From assembly GCA_026710435.1 (NCBI GenBank), contig JAPOQZ010000158.1:1-34381 (forward strand): DNA of 34,381 nucleotides, in the 5' to 3' direction. The notes beneath the pieces were generated by a model. The model made no database searches. It worked only from the letters and a program-made list of their open reading frames with translations, and was not told where the DNA came from. The position numbers were made by a program, and so were the translations under genes. The DNA is from a bacterium (GTDB taxonomy: Bacteria > Actinomycetota > Acidimicrobiia > Spongiisociales > Spongiisociaceae). This document shows positions 17,401 to 25,610 of the stretch, in pieces (position 1 is the first letter of the stretch; the number at the start of each line of letters is the position of its first letter).

Positions 17401-17673
17401 ATGGCACATTCCAAGTCTCAACAGAAGCGCAACCGCCAGACCGAGGTGCGGACGGCTCGCAACAGGGCGATCCGATCGGAACTCAAGACACGGGCCAAGA
17501 AGGCCATTGAGGCCGCCCAGAGTGGTGACGCCGCCGCCGCGGCAGAGGCGCTCCGAATCGCCCAGAAGCGCGTCGATCAGGCTGTGGCCAAGGGCGTGCT
17601 GAAGAAGAACACTGCGTCCCGCCGCAAGAGCAACCTGGCTCGCACGGTTGCCGCGATCGCGCGGGACTCCTAG
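17401..17673 (+). CDS. rpsT: Small ribosomal subunit protein bS20
   Basis: The 90-residue, Lys/Arg/Ala-rich helical protein begins MAHSKSQQKRNRQTE and has the conserved AIRSELKT and LKKNTASRRKSNLAR segments of S20, which binds 16S rRNA early in 30S assembly. Length is typical (about 87). The gene is on plus while its neighbours are on minus. It converges with holA, with only four bases between the two stop codons, so the two transcripts must overlap at their 3' ends. In many actinobacteria lepA and hemW follow rpsT or precede hrcA; neither is here. Confidence 0.95.
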   Translation: MAHSKSQQKRNRQTEVRTARNRAIRSELKTRAKKAIEAAQSGDAAAAAEALRIAQKRVDQAVAKGVLKKNTASRRKSNLARTVAAIARDS

Positions 17674-17677
17674 GCCG

Positions 17678-18676
17678 CTACCTCCCGTACCGGTAGCAGA
17701 GGGAAACCGCAAGGCGCTCCAGCGTTACCAGGTGGGTCTCCTCGGGCATGCTCTTGAGGGTCGCGTCGGCGCGGCGTAACGCGTCGACCGCCTTCGTCAG
17801 GTTGTCGTCGGTCATCCGCTTGCCGGCCTGCCAGTTCTTCTTCGCAGGGTACGACTCCGGCCTGTAACCAGCCCAGGCGGCGAACGTCTCGATGTCCGGC
17901 GCGGCCGCCGCCAGTGCCCGTCTTCGGAGGTCGTTCTCGATCGCTGCCAGGACGACTAGAGGATGGCTATGGGTGAGAAGACCGTGTAGCCGGCGCAGGG
18001 CGTCATCGACGGCTCCCCTACCCAGCGCATCGGTGAAGTGCCAGATGGGTTCGTCGGGGCGGTTGCGGAACCGATCCCTCACGAGATCAGCCGAAATGGG
18101 CCCTGCGGACACGGAGAGTTGATCGAGTGCCTGGCCGAGGGCACCGACATCCGAACCGAACCGCTCCAGCAGGGCGGCCTGTGCATCGGCCCGAAGGCGC
18201 ATGCGGCGGTCGCGAACCGCGGCCCTGAGCCAACCGGCTGCATCACGCTCCCGCATCTTGCGGACAGACACGACCTGCGCGCCCTTCTTCGCGTGGGCAG
18301 CAAGAGGGGCCGGGAGCCGTCCGTTCGATAGCAGAACGACTTGGCACTCGTCCCCGACGGTCTGCTGGAGTAGGTCGGTGATGGCCCCGGCCTCCGGAGA
18401 CCGGAGCAGATGCGCGTCCATGATCATGACGCCGGTCCGGCCTCCGAAGAGTGACCCCGACTGCAGGGCGGGGATCGCCGGTTCGACCTCCGGTCGCACC
18501 GGTGCCTCGCTCGAAGCGGATTGCCCGCGACCAGGAACATCGATCCTCACGATGTCCGAGGGCTCGATCCCCGCGTCCACGAAGATCTGCGCGGCCCGGT
18601 CGAGCATCTGGCTGCGCTCGCCCGGACCGGAGTTCGAGGGCCCGCTGATGTGGACGAGGGGCTTCAGAGGTTCCAA
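17678..18676 (-). CDS. holA: DNA polymerase III subunit delta
   Basis: This 332-residue clamp-loader subunit opens the sliding clamp during replication. The AAA+-like N-terminal domain has VHISGPSNSGPG followed by a helical region, and LFGGRTGVMIMDAHLLRS is the typical strand after the clamp-binding element. The middle contains CQVVLLSNGRLPAPL and ERFGSDVGALGQALDQLSV (the L-x-EL-x-KL equivalent). The C-terminal helical collar follows. Sequence conservation in HolA is low, but the order comEA-comEC-holA-rpsT supports the call. The only available start in the right place is TTG at 18676, inside the last codons of the SDR gene, with GGGGGAGG immediately before it; the exact start is uncertain. 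Confidence 0.9.
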   Translation of the reverse strand: MEPLKPLVHISGPSNSGPGERSQMLDRAAQIFVDAGIEPSDIVRIDVPGRGQSASSEAPVRPEVEPAIPALQSGSLFGGRTGVMIMDAHLLRSPEAGAITDLLQQTVGDECQVVLLSNGRLPAPLAAHAKKGAQVVSVRKMRERDAAGWLRAAVRDRRMRLRADAQAALLERFGSDVGALGQALDQLSVSAGPISADLVRDRFRNRPDEPIWHFTDALGRGAVDDALRRLHGLLTHSHPLVVLAAIENDLRRRALAAAAPDIETFAAWAGYRPESYPAKKNWQAGKRMTDDNLTKAVDALRRADATLKSMPEETHLVTLERLAVSLCYRYGR

Positions 18677-19371
18677 CCTCCCCCGACCTGGATGAACGAG
18701 CCGCTTATGTAGTCGCTGGTCTCTGCGATGAGGAACCTGACCGCAGCCGCCACGTCATCGAATCTTCCATACCTCCCCGCCGGGATCCTCGTCAAAGGGA
18801 GCAGGGGCTCGGAGTTCTCCAGTACTCCCGGAAGGATCGCGTTGACGGTAATGCCGTACTGTGCCTCGGTTACCGCCATGGTTTTGGTAAGCATGAGAAT
18901 CCCGGTCTTGCCGACGTAGTAGGGAAGGGTCCGGGGACGGGCGGAGATACGGTCGGCACCCGAATCCGAGATGTTGATGATCCGCCCTCCCCGCTCCCGC
19001 AGCATGGGCAGCATGGCCCTGGAGACGTAGAAGGTGGCTGAGACCGTGGAGGCGATCTGTGCATCCCATTCCTCGACCGTGAGGTCGTCCAGGGACTTCA
19101 CGACGAACTGCCCGACGTTGTTGACCACAGCGTCCAGACCCCCTACGTCGGCGAGTATCCGTTCCGCCATCGCCTGAACCTCTCGGGGGACGGTGACGTC
19201 CCCCCGGACGGAGTGGGCGCGGCCTCCTGCCCCCCGTATCAGGCTTACGACCGACTCCGCGTCACGACGGCTGGCGCGGTAATGGACCACCACTTCGTGC
19301 CCGTCCTGGCCGAGCCCCAACGCAATGTGCCTCCCCAGGCCTCGGGCAGATCCCGTCACCAGGACCTTCAT
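18664..19371 (-). CDS. Short-chain dehydrogenase/reductase (3-oxoacyl-ACP reductase-like)
   Basis: The 235-residue Rossmann enzyme begins MKVLVTGSARGLGRHIALGL with the TGxxxGxG nucleotide-binding motif. It has VNNVG (NNAG equivalent), NISDSGAD with the catalytic Ser region, and YYVGKTG with the YxxxK catalytic pair. It ends in a GSFIQVGGGWNL tail typical of FabG-like proteins. Substrate cannot be predicted. I start it at ATG 19371, where homology begins; a longer upstream frame is low-complexity. It overlaps holA by 13 bases, so the two are probably co-transcribed, which is unusual because holA normally follows comEC directly. Confidence 0.88.
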   Translation of the reverse strand: MKVLVTGSARGLGRHIALGLGQDGHEVVVHYRASRRDAESVVSLIRGAGGRAHSVRGDVTVPREVQAMAERILADVGGLDAVVNNVGQFVVKSLDDLTVEEWDAQIASTVSATFYVSRAMLPMLRERGGRIINISDSGADRISARPRTLPYYVGKTGILMLTKTMAVTEAQYGITVNAILPGVLENSEPLLPLTRIPAGRYGRFDDVAAAVRFLIAETSDYISGSFIQVGGGWNL

Positions 19372-19582
19372 CCGGGACCGCGGTTCGTGGTTGCCGGCCC
19401 GTGGCCCGTCGCTGCTTCCCCGGTTGCCCACACCGGAGGATGGTAGTGCGCGGGTCGGAATAGGCTCCCCGGAGTCCCGAATCTCCCGCGGCGTGGGACG
19501 ATCCGCAAACAGCCTCATTGAACTGCATACCCACCCAAACACGACGCTGCTCGGGGACCGAGCGTTGGGTCGAGGAGGGGGG

Positions 19583-19611
19583 TTGCCCGCGTCATATGCC
19601 CGTTGCATACT
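19583..19611 (+). promoter_or_regulatory. Promoter-like sequence with no gene behind it
   Basis: TTGCCC and CATACT lie 17 bases apart on the plus strand. The -10 end forms part of a 29-base motif (19603-19631) shared with 22918-22946. The next plus-strand features are the hairpin at 19680-19718 and then the antisense of comEC. It could drive a small RNA, or be a chance match. Confidence 0.3.
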
Positions 19612-19631
19612 GGTAACCAGCCGTAAACACC
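19603..19631 (+). repeat. 29-base motif, copy 1 (pair at 22918-22946)
   Basis: TTGCATACTGGTAACCAGCC continuing to CACC matches the other site at 22 of 29 positions. Weaker similarity (about 10 of 16) continues after it around GGTCCGTT versus GGTTCGTT. Both copies lie on the plus strand in gene-free spacers flanking the comEC-comEA pair, so they may be shared regulatory sites. Confidence 0.45.
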
Positions 19632-19679
19632 ACCGGTCCGTTAGCGGTACACACGGCACCGGGGCGGCATCAGTTCTTG

Positions 19680-19718
19680 CCGAGCGCACCCTCTCAGGGA
19701 AGGAATGCACGCGCTCGG
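19680..19718 (+). other. Nested inverted repeat, possible structured RNA
   Basis: CCGAGCGC at 19680-19687 pairs perfectly with GCGCTCGG at 19711-19718. Between them CCCT-CTC-AGGG can form an inner short stem. A G-rich run (GGGGGTTGGGGTTGGGAGGG) follows. It lies about 70 bases beyond the promoter-like sequence. There is no T tract, so it is not a standard terminator. It could be a small RNA structure or a protein-binding dyad. Confidence 0.35.
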
Positions 19719-19864
19719 TGCATTGGGGGTTGGGGTTGGGAGGGTCCACCGGCCGGGTCTCCACGCGGGGTTTGGCTTCTCGGATGATCCGGAACCTGCC
19801 CGGTCGTGTTCGACGCGTTCGGAATGGCTATCCGACCATTGCGATGTCCGTTCTCGGTGTCCGC

Positions 19865-21961
19865 CTACGATCCGATCTCGATTACCACATCGCCCTCGAG
19901 ATCGGTACGTCGCAGTGCCATGCCCGCGTTCTCCAGGTGGGCAAGAAGCTGCTCGGATGGGTGGCCGAAGCTATTGGGACCCACGCTCACGACAGCCGTT
20001 GAGGCTCCGGTCGCGACCAGCCATCCGGGATCGGAAGTGGCGGCGCCCTGGTGGGGAACCTTCAGGATGTCGACCTGAGGGGCCGGAAGTTCGCCCTGCG
20101 CGATCCGTTCGATGTCCCCTGAGAGCAACACGCGGGTATCAGCGACGGTGGCGACCATGACGATCGACTGGTCGTTGAGGGAGGCGTACCTGCGGCGCGG
20201 ACCGATGACTTGCAAGTCGATCGATCCGATCCGGTAAGCGCCGGGTTCGGGGGTGCCCACCCGCGTGTGGCCGCTTGCGTTGGCGATGAAATCCCGGAAC
20301 GCGTCCGCCTGACCGGGAAATGGGGCGTACCACAGGCTCCCCACCGGAACGGCACCGATCACAGCAGGCAGGCCCCCGTAGTGATCCTGGTGGGCGTGGG
20401 TCACGACCAGCAGATCGACGGACCGGATCCCGAGCCTCGCCAGACCGTCTCGCAGCTTCAGCCCGCTGCTCCCACCGTCCACGAGCACGGTCTCCCCCGC
20501 CTTTCCCAGCATGAGCAGCGCGTCCCCCTGACCCACGTCCAGAGCCACGAAGGCCGGCCGGATCGAGGACCGGGAAAAAGTGTGGGGCAGGGAGACCGCG
20601 GTGACGAGACCGACGACCAGCGCAGACACCAGGACCGCCGCCGGTCGCAGCCGGGACCACCTGACCGCTAGCAGTGCGATCAGCACCAGTAGGAGGAAGG
20701 GATACCAACCGATCGCGGGAAACCCGGCGGCTAGTTCGGCAATACCCAGGACGACGGTGGCACAGGCCGCGGCAGCCGCCACCAGCGCATCGAATCCCAC
20801 GACGGCGCCCGCTCCTCCCAGCGCGGTGGCCGCAACCACGAACGGTCCGGCCACCAGATTGGCAAGCGGCGACCAGAGGGGTATGGATCCGGTCGCCGCC
20901 AACAGGATTGGCGCCACAGCCAACTGTGCTCCGCACGATGCCCCGAGTGCGGTGGCCAACCAGGCGGGCTTCACTCCGCCGAACCATCCCGCGCCGATGA
21001 CCACTCCGGCCGTGGCCGCCACAGAGAGTTGGAAGCCGAGGCTGAAGGCCAGTTCGGGAGAGGCGAGGAGCAGCATCCCCACTCCGGCGCCCATCACGAT
21101 CCAGACGTCCGGCCGGAGCCCGAAGGGACGCGCCAGCAAGACGATCCCCGCCATCGTCGAAGCCCTCACGACGGATGGGTCGGGTCCGATCAGCAGTACG
21201 AAGAACACCAGCCCGGCAAGACCGATCACGGCACGACGGCGGGAACTCCAGCCGAGCGGCCCGGCGACCAGGAAGATCCCTCCCAGGAACATCGCCACAT
21301 TGCTCCCGGACACGGCCACGAAGTGGGAGAGGCCGGCGCGGCGCATACGTTCCCGGTCGATCTCCCCGAGGTGGGAGGTGTCGCCCAGCAGGAACCCGCC
21401 GAGCAGTGCGCGGCCCCGTCCGGCCTCCGGTCGCAGGCGATTCGCAATCCCGGAACGTACCCTCGCCGCGGTGCTCCCCAGCCATCCATCGCCGGTACCA
21501 GCGGGACGGGCTTCGGTCACCTTCCCTTCCCAGGCGACATGACGACCCGGCGGCGGGCGGGCTTCCGGCGCTGCAATGGGTTCGATGACTGCGACGATCC
21601 ACCACCGCGTGGCTCGCCTCCAATGGGCAACGTCTCCCCTGAGCCACCCGGCCGGACCATCCCAGTCGTGGCGGCGACCGGAGTCCTCCCAGGCCACGAT
21701 CCGTGCCCTCACCCATCCTCCATCCCGCGAGACGCCCCCGTCGGCAAGGGCCTCCACGACCAGGGTCACCTCACCGGATGGGAGCTGCAGCCGGCTCATT
21801 CGATCCTCGCGAGCGGTGAGAAGCACCCCGGCGAGCCCACCCACCGCTGCGAGGGCCAGGAGCAGCGCCACCCCCCATCTCCTCGTGACAGCCGATCCGG
21901 CCAGCAAAGCCAGGACGATCGCGACCCACCATGGAACCCGCACCCCGAACGCGACGCCCAA
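19865..21961 (-). CDS. comEC: DNA uptake channel protein ComEC/Rec2
   Basis: The 698-residue integral membrane protein is predicted to carry single-stranded DNA across the cytoplasmic membrane during transformation. It has hydrophobic helices at the N-terminus, an extracytoplasmic OB-like region (about 60-190), and the Competence domain with GLSHFVAVSGSNVAMFLGG. Many helices follow (to about 470), then a C-terminal metallo-beta-lactamase domain (FVALDVGQGDALL, LVDGG and THAHQDHYGG). THAHQDH keeps the HxHxDH metal motif. The only in-frame start near the beginning is TTG at 21961, 56 bases after comEA. Having both comEA and comEC suggests competence or a derived DNA-uptake function. Confidence 0.93.
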   Translation of the reverse strand: MGVAFGVRVPWWVAIVLALLAGSAVTRRWGVALLLALAAVGGLAGVLLTAREDRMSRLQLPSGEVTLVVEALADGGVSRDGGWVRARIVAWEDSGRRHDWDGPAGWLRGDVAHWRRATRWWIVAVIEPIAAPEARPPPGRHVAWEGKVTEARPAGTGDGWLGSTAARVRSGIANRLRPEAGRGRALLGGFLLGDTSHLGEIDRERMRRAGLSHFVAVSGSNVAMFLGGIFLVAGPLGWSSRRRAVIGLAGLVFFVLLIGPDPSVVRASTMAGIVLLARPFGLRPDVWIVMGAGVGMLLLASPELAFSLGFQLSVAATAGVVIGAGWFGGVKPAWLATALGASCGAQLAVAPILLAATGSIPLWSPLANLVAGPFVVAATALGGAGAVVGFDALVAAAAACATVVLGIAELAAGFPAIGWYPFLLLVLIALLAVRWSRLRPAAVLVSALVVGLVTAVSLPHTFSRSSIRPAFVALDVGQGDALLMLGKAGETVLVDGGSSGLKLRDGLARLGIRSVDLLVVTHAHQDHYGGLPAVIGAVPVGSLWYAPFPGQADAFRDFIANASGHTRVGTPEPGAYRIGSIDLQVIGPRRRYASLNDQSIVMVATVADTRVLLSGDIERIAQGELPAPQVDILKVPHQGAATSDPGWLVATGASTAVVSVGPNSFGHPSEQLLAHLENAGMALRRTDLEGDVVIEIGS

Positions 21962-22017
21962 CCAGATCGCACCGGCGCCGGCCAGGAAGAGCCGCGCCCG
22001 GCGGTCGGGGAAACGGC

Positions 22018-22620
22018 CTATGGACCCACCACGGCGTAGTCGCGGAGACCGGCTAGCTTCCCCTCGCCGATGCCCGGTACATCCAGCAGGTCCTCAAGGA
22101 CAGCGAATGGTCCGTGCGCCTCCCTGTGGACCACGATACGGTTGGCCAGTACCTCGCCGACCCCCGGAAGCTCGGTCAACCGTTCGACTCCGGCCTGGTT
22201 CAGATCCACCGGGAAGCCGGAGGATCCCGCGCTCTCGAACCGTGGGTTGCCAAGGGAACCACCATCGATCCAGGGCACCACCAGATGCATGCCGTCCGCT
22301 ACGAACGCCGCGAGGTTTATCCTCCCCAGATCGCTTTGCGGCATCCCGCCGCCCGCCGCGGCGACGGCATCGGCAACGCGGCTCCCGTCCACCAGGACGA
22401 CCAGACCCGGATGAAGGACCGCCCCGGAAACGTGAACCGTCACAGGCTCGGGAGGCGGCGCAACCTTCCGCTCCACCTCGGGGGGTGCCGGAGCCGCACC
22501 GATTGCCGGAGGGGACGGGTGAGGCCGGTGCCAGAAGCCGAATGCGACCGCAACCGCCAGACCGGCCCCAGCCGTTACCAACATCGCCCGAAGGGAAACG
22601 GCGCCTCGAGGCGCCGCCAC
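22018..22620 (-). CDS. comEA: ComEA-type DNA-binding protein (SLBB plus helix-hairpin-helix)
   Basis: The 200-residue membrane-anchored protein has one N-terminal hydrophobic helix (about 10-28) and a Pro-rich linker. An SLBB domain follows (about 60-115, VTVHVSGAVLHPGLVVL), then a C-terminal double helix-hairpin-helix (about 138-198) with VDLNQAGVERLTELPGVGEVLANRIV and FAVLEDLLDVPGIGEGKL. ComEA binds incoming double-stranded DNA outside the membrane and delivers it to ComEC. The start is GTG at 22620. It is the first gene of comEA-comEC. A 16-base palindrome overlaps the first codons. Confidence 0.93.
   Translation of the reverse strand: MAAPRGAVSLRAMLVTAGAGLAVAVAFGFWHRPHPSPPAIGAAPAPPEVERKVAPPPEPVTVHVSGAVLHPGLVVLVDGSRVADAVAAAGGGMPQSDLGRINLAAFVADGMHLVVPWIDGGSLGNPRFESAGSSGFPVDLNQAGVERLTELPGVGEVLANRIVVHREAHGPFAVLEDLLDVPGIGEGKLAGLRDYAVVGP
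22600..22615. repeat. Perfect 16-base palindrome at the comEA start
   Basis: GGCGCCTCGAGGCGCC is a perfect palindrome lying over codons 2 to 7 of comEA. It would form a strong hairpin at the start of the mRNA, or a symmetric protein-binding site. A related GGCGCC recurs just upstream of the start (around 22624). Codon use for Ala-Pro-Arg-Gly-Ala could give this by chance. Confidence 0.4.
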
Positions 22621-23375
22621 CGTGGCGCCGGAGGGATCGGGTTGTGAGGAGATGGCGGGCCTTCCTTCAGGTCTCTCGACCTTGTATCAGGATTCCCCGC
22701 CGGAGGGAAGATGCTTGCTGCGCCTGGCAGGCAGATCGAACCGGGTTGGATCGTGGTCGGTCTGCGTTGCGGGCGGCGTGCTCTGCACCGCCGCCGTACA
22801 CCAACCACGGGACCCTCGGTACCGGAAGGACTTTCTCTGTTCGCTTACGTTCTGGTGTCGCTGGGCCAAACCCGAACCGGCCAGGGTTACGAAAGGATCG
22901 TGTCTGTCACAGGCTCATTGCATAATAGTAGATAGCCGTATGCACCGGCGGTTCGTTTCCGACGTCGAGCGGACCGTGGCAGGGTTCACATTGTCCGGAA
23001 CCGGCCCGCACAGGGGATAGAAGGTCGCGTCCGTGACCCTTGGAGGTGGCGGCGGGGGTGGGATCCCAACGAGAGAGGCACGTCCGGGCGGTCTTCGCGT
23101 TCTCGGAGTTCGGTGGGGGTGTGGGTGTAGCCCGTTTCTGTTACGAACTTCCGACTCGGGACAATACGAGGGTGATGAACAATTGCGATTGCTCGGACCT
23201 GCCGCACGCCGATCCGGGAATCATGCCGGCGTTTGGCAGGCCGCCGGTGGATTGCTCGGCACCCTCCCAGGAGGCTGGCCCGATAGCCTGGGAGGTAGGT
23301 TGGCGAGGATCGAGACTGGAGTACACCCAGGGATGCCGTTACCGGCGGGCGCGACACGCACGGCGTACCGGACCG
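22621..23375. other. 755-bp gene-free spacer between comEA and the MFS gene
   Basis: No reading frame here resembles a known protein. Frames on both strands are Arg/Pro/Gly-rich and start without ribosome-binding sites. The spacer must carry the comEA promoter (minus) and the MFS promoter (plus). It contains copy 2 of the 29-base motif at 22918-22946. A very short frame from ATG 22939 encodes 27 residues and then stops; I do not treat it as a gene. Confidence 0.5.
22918..22946 (+). repeat. 29-base motif, copy 2 (pair at 19603-19631)
   Basis: TTGCATAATAGTAGATAGCC continuing to CACC matches copy 1 at 22 of 29 positions. CATAAT in it is a good -10 candidate, but the bases 17 upstream (TCGTGT) are a poor -35. 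It lies 430 bases upstream of the MFS start on the same strand. Confidence 0.45.
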
Positions 23376-24602
23376 ATGAAGGCCTCCGGCGCAGCAAGTC
23401 CGGCTGATCGGCCGGTACAGGTGATCGGAGGCCGGGTTCTCCTCCTGGTCCTCGTCGGCGGTCACGCCGTGTTCCACTGGATCGCACAGAGCCTGGTCGT
23501 GGTCCTGCCGGAGATCCAGGAGACCTTCAATCTGAGCGCGGTGGGGGTCGGTGGAGTCCTTTCCATCCGGGAACTGGCCACGGGCGCGGTCAAGCTACCC
23601 GGCGGATTGCTGGCCGACGCGTGGTGGAGACACCGGGGATGGCTCCTGGCCGGGTGTCTCGCAGTCGGGGCTACGGGAACGCTGGTGATTGGCGTATCCA
23701 CCGGGTATGCACTGCTGGCAGCGGGAATCGTGACCGTGGCTGTGACTCATTCCATCTGGCACCTGCCCGCCTCTTCGTCGCTGTCCGACCATTTCCGGCG
23801 CCGGCGCGGGGCTGTCCTGGCAGTGCACGGCGTGGGAGGTAGCACAGGCGATGTGCTGGGACCAGTGGCTACCGGGGCCCTCCTGGCCTTCCTGACGTGG
23901 CGCAACCTGCTGAGCATCTATGGCGTGGCAGCTGTTGGTGTCGCGCTCTTGGGATTCCGGATACTGCACCGGCTCGGCGGACCGGACAGTCCTGCCACCC
24001 GGGAAAGCAACCGGCTCACGACAACTGTCGGGCATCTGCTCAGGAATCCGGTTCTCTGGGTACTGGCCCTGGTCTACGGCCTGCGCGGGATGGCCCTGGT
24101 GGGCCTGGTCACCGTGCTACCCCTGTACATGGACAACGACCTGGCGATGAGCCCGGCTTCCCGCGGGTTCCATATCGGGTTGCTGATCGTGATCGGGCTC
24201 GTCGCCAAGCCGGCGGCCGGCCACCTGTCGGACCGCCTAGGCCGCAAGCAGGTGCTGGTTCCCGGACTCGTGTGGTCGTGCCTGGCGGCTCTGGCACTCG
24301 TCATGGCAGGCGAAGGTGTCTCGATCACCATCGCGGTGTTGATGCTCGGCCTGTTCCTCTACCCCGACCAACCCGTGCTGATCGCCGCCGTATTCGATCG
24401 GATTGGACGCGAGAGTGCCAACACGGGTCTCGGTATGGTCTCCTCCCTCGGCGCGTTGCCGGCGATGGCCTCCCCCCTGGTAGCCGGCGCGATCTACGAC
24501 GCATGGGGGTTCGATAGCGCCGCGTACTACATCGCCGCGCTGTTCGCGGCGGCAGCGGTGGTGGTTGTTCTTCTTCCCGGGTCCCGGGCGCGAGCCCGGT
24601 AG
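23376..24602 (+). CDS. Major facilitator superfamily transporter
   Basis: The 408-residue protein is almost entirely hydrophobic helices, consistent with 12 membrane segments. The loop between helices 2 and 3 has GGLLADAWWRHRGW and the mid-protein loop has DRLGRKQVLVPG, both versions of the MFS motif GxLaDrxGrkxxl. Start ATG 23376 (MKASGAAS) leads straight into the first helix. The order of helices and motif resemble small-solute permeases of the CynX or nitrate/nitrite-type groups, but the substrate cannot be told. It stands alone on plus, is followed by two hairpins, and shows no shared function with the ABC genes behind it. Confidence 0.88.
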   Translation: MKASGAASPADRPVQVIGGRVLLLVLVGGHAVFHWIAQSLVVVLPEIQETFNLSAVGVGGVLSIRELATGAVKLPGGLLADAWWRHRGWLLAGCLAVGATGTLVIGVSTGYALLAAGIVTVAVTHSIWHLPASSSLSDHFRRRRGAVLAVHGVGGSTGDVLGPVATGALLAFLTWRNLLSIYGVAAVGVALLGFRILHRLGGPDSPATRESNRLTTTVGHLLRNPVLWVLALVYGLRGMALVGLVTVLPLYMDNDLAMSPASRGFHIGLLIVIGLVAKPAAGHLSDRLGRKQVLVPGLVWSCLAALALVMAGEGVSITIAVLMLGLFLYPDQPVLIAAVFDRIGRESANTGLGMVSSLGALPAMASPLVAGAIYDAWGFDSAAYYIAALFAAAAVVVVLLPGSRARAR

Positions 24603-24606
24603 CCGC

Positions 24607-24658
24607 CCGGCCGAGGGGCCGGTCCGATCGAGCGGAGCGGTGTGAATCGCTTCACCGC
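24607..24658 (+). terminator. Double hairpin after the MFS gene
   Basis: Four bases past the MFS stop, CCGGCC-GAGG-GGCCGG (24607-24622) forms a strong six-base stem. A second stem, GCGGTG(T)GAA-TCGC-TTCACCGC (24637-24658), follows with one bulged base. Neither has a T run, which is common in high-GC genomes. Together they plausibly end the MFS transcript before the ABC operon. Confidence 0.5.
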
Positions 24659-24722
24659 CTGAGCTCGAGCAGGTATCCGAAAGTTCACGGTAGGCTAGGG
24701 GGGTCCGGCACGTTTGGTTGGT

Positions 24723-25610
24723 GTGCTCGCTCTCGACGGTTTGAAGAAGCGTTACGGTGAGGTGGTCGCCCTGGACGGATGCAGGTTGAGGGTGCGGCCC
24801 GGCCGGATGGTCGGATTCCTGGGACCCAACGGAGCGGGCAAGACCAGCGCCATGCGAGCCGTGTTCGGGCTCCTGCGGATTGACGCGGGGACGGTCCTCT
24901 GGAACGATCGCCCCGTGACCCAGGCAGAACGGCGCCGGTTCGGGTACATGCCGGAGGTGAGGGGTCTCTACCCCCGCATGAAGGTCCGCGACCAGATCGT
25001 ATACCTGGGACGCCTCCATCGGATGGACAAGGGATCCGCGTCCGAGGCAGCCGACCGATGGCTGTCACGGGCGGGTCTGCAGGATCGGGCCGGGGCGCGG
25101 CTCGAGGAACTCTCCCACGGGAACCAGCAACGTGCCCAGTTGGTGGCGGCTCTGGTGCACGACCCGGAGCTTCTGGTCCTCGACGAGCCATTCAGCGGGC
25201 TGGACCCGCTAGGCGTGGAGGAAATGGCCGGGATCCTCAGGCAACGAGCCGACGAGGGTGTCGCTGTGCTGTTCTCGAGTCACCAACTGGACCTCGTGGA
25301 AGGCCTTTGCGACGACGTTGCGATCATCAACCGGGGCCGTGTAGTACTCGAAGGAGAAGTGGGGGGCCTCAAGGACAGATCCCGCCGGAGGCGTCTGGAC
25401 GTGGATACCGACGCCCCCCTCCGGCTTCTGCGTGGGATACAGGGCGCCCGGATCCTGCGATCGCGGGGAACCCGGCACACGCTGGTGATCCCCACCGGTA
25501 CCGACGTGCGAGAACTCCTCGGTTCGCTGCCGCAGGAGGTCCGGATCAGGGAGTTCTCCTACCGGCCTCCGACCTTGTCGGACCTGTTCAAGGAGGCGGT
25601 CGGACCGTGA
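24723..25610 (+). CDS. ABC transporter ATP-binding protein (NatA-like)
   Basis: The 295-residue ATPase has Walker A GPNGAGKT, a Q-loop region at YMPEVRGLYP, and a signature LSHGNQQRAQL (variant of LSGGQ with HGNQ). Walker B is LLVLDEPFSGLDP and the H-loop is SSHQLDLVE. The HGNQ signature and the C-terminal regulatory tail fit the NatA/DrrA-type exporter subfamily. The start I favour is GTG at 24723 (MLALDGLKKRYG); TTG at 24714 is an alternative. Its stop overlaps the GTG of the permease (GTGA). Substrate is unknown; relatives export sodium, drugs or peptides. Confidence 0.92.
   Translation: MLALDGLKKRYGEVVALDGCRLRVRPGRMVGFLGPNGAGKTSAMRAVFGLLRIDAGTVLWNDRPVTQAERRRFGYMPEVRGLYPRMKVRDQIVYLGRLHRMDKGSASEAADRWLSRAGLQDRAGARLEELSHGNQQRAQLVAALVHDPELLVLDEPFSGLDPLGVEEMAGILRQRADEGVAVLFSSHQLDLVEGLCDDVAIINRGRVVLEGEVGGLKDRSRRRRLDVDTDAPLRLLRGIQGARILRSRGTRHTLVIPTGTDVRELLGSLPQEVRIREFSYRPPTLSDLFKEAVGP

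Larger units (their letters stand above)
19372..19864. other. 493-bp spacer between comEC and the SDR gene, with promoter-like and hairpin elements
   Basis: No convincing gene is present. The spacer holds a small hairpin at 19550-19564 (GCTCGG, GGA loop, CCGAGC) without a T tract. It also holds a promoter-like pair TTGCCC (19583-19588), 17 bases, CATACT (19606-19611), and a longer nested inverted repeat at 19680-19718. Plus-strand transcription from that promoter would run antisense to nothing up to comEC and then antisense into comEC. The region interrupts what is in many actinobacteria a continuous comEA-comEC-holA block. Confidence 0.5.

Noticed and set aside
20139..21716. A 525-codon frame on minus overlapping comEC
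   Set aside because: Frame-shifted shadow of comEC; the true frame has membrane helices and the metallo-beta-lactamase motifs.
22622..23020. A 132-codon plus-strand frame in the comEA-MFS spacer
   Set aside because: No ribosome-binding site, no recognisable domain, mixed low-complexity composition; treated as non-coding.
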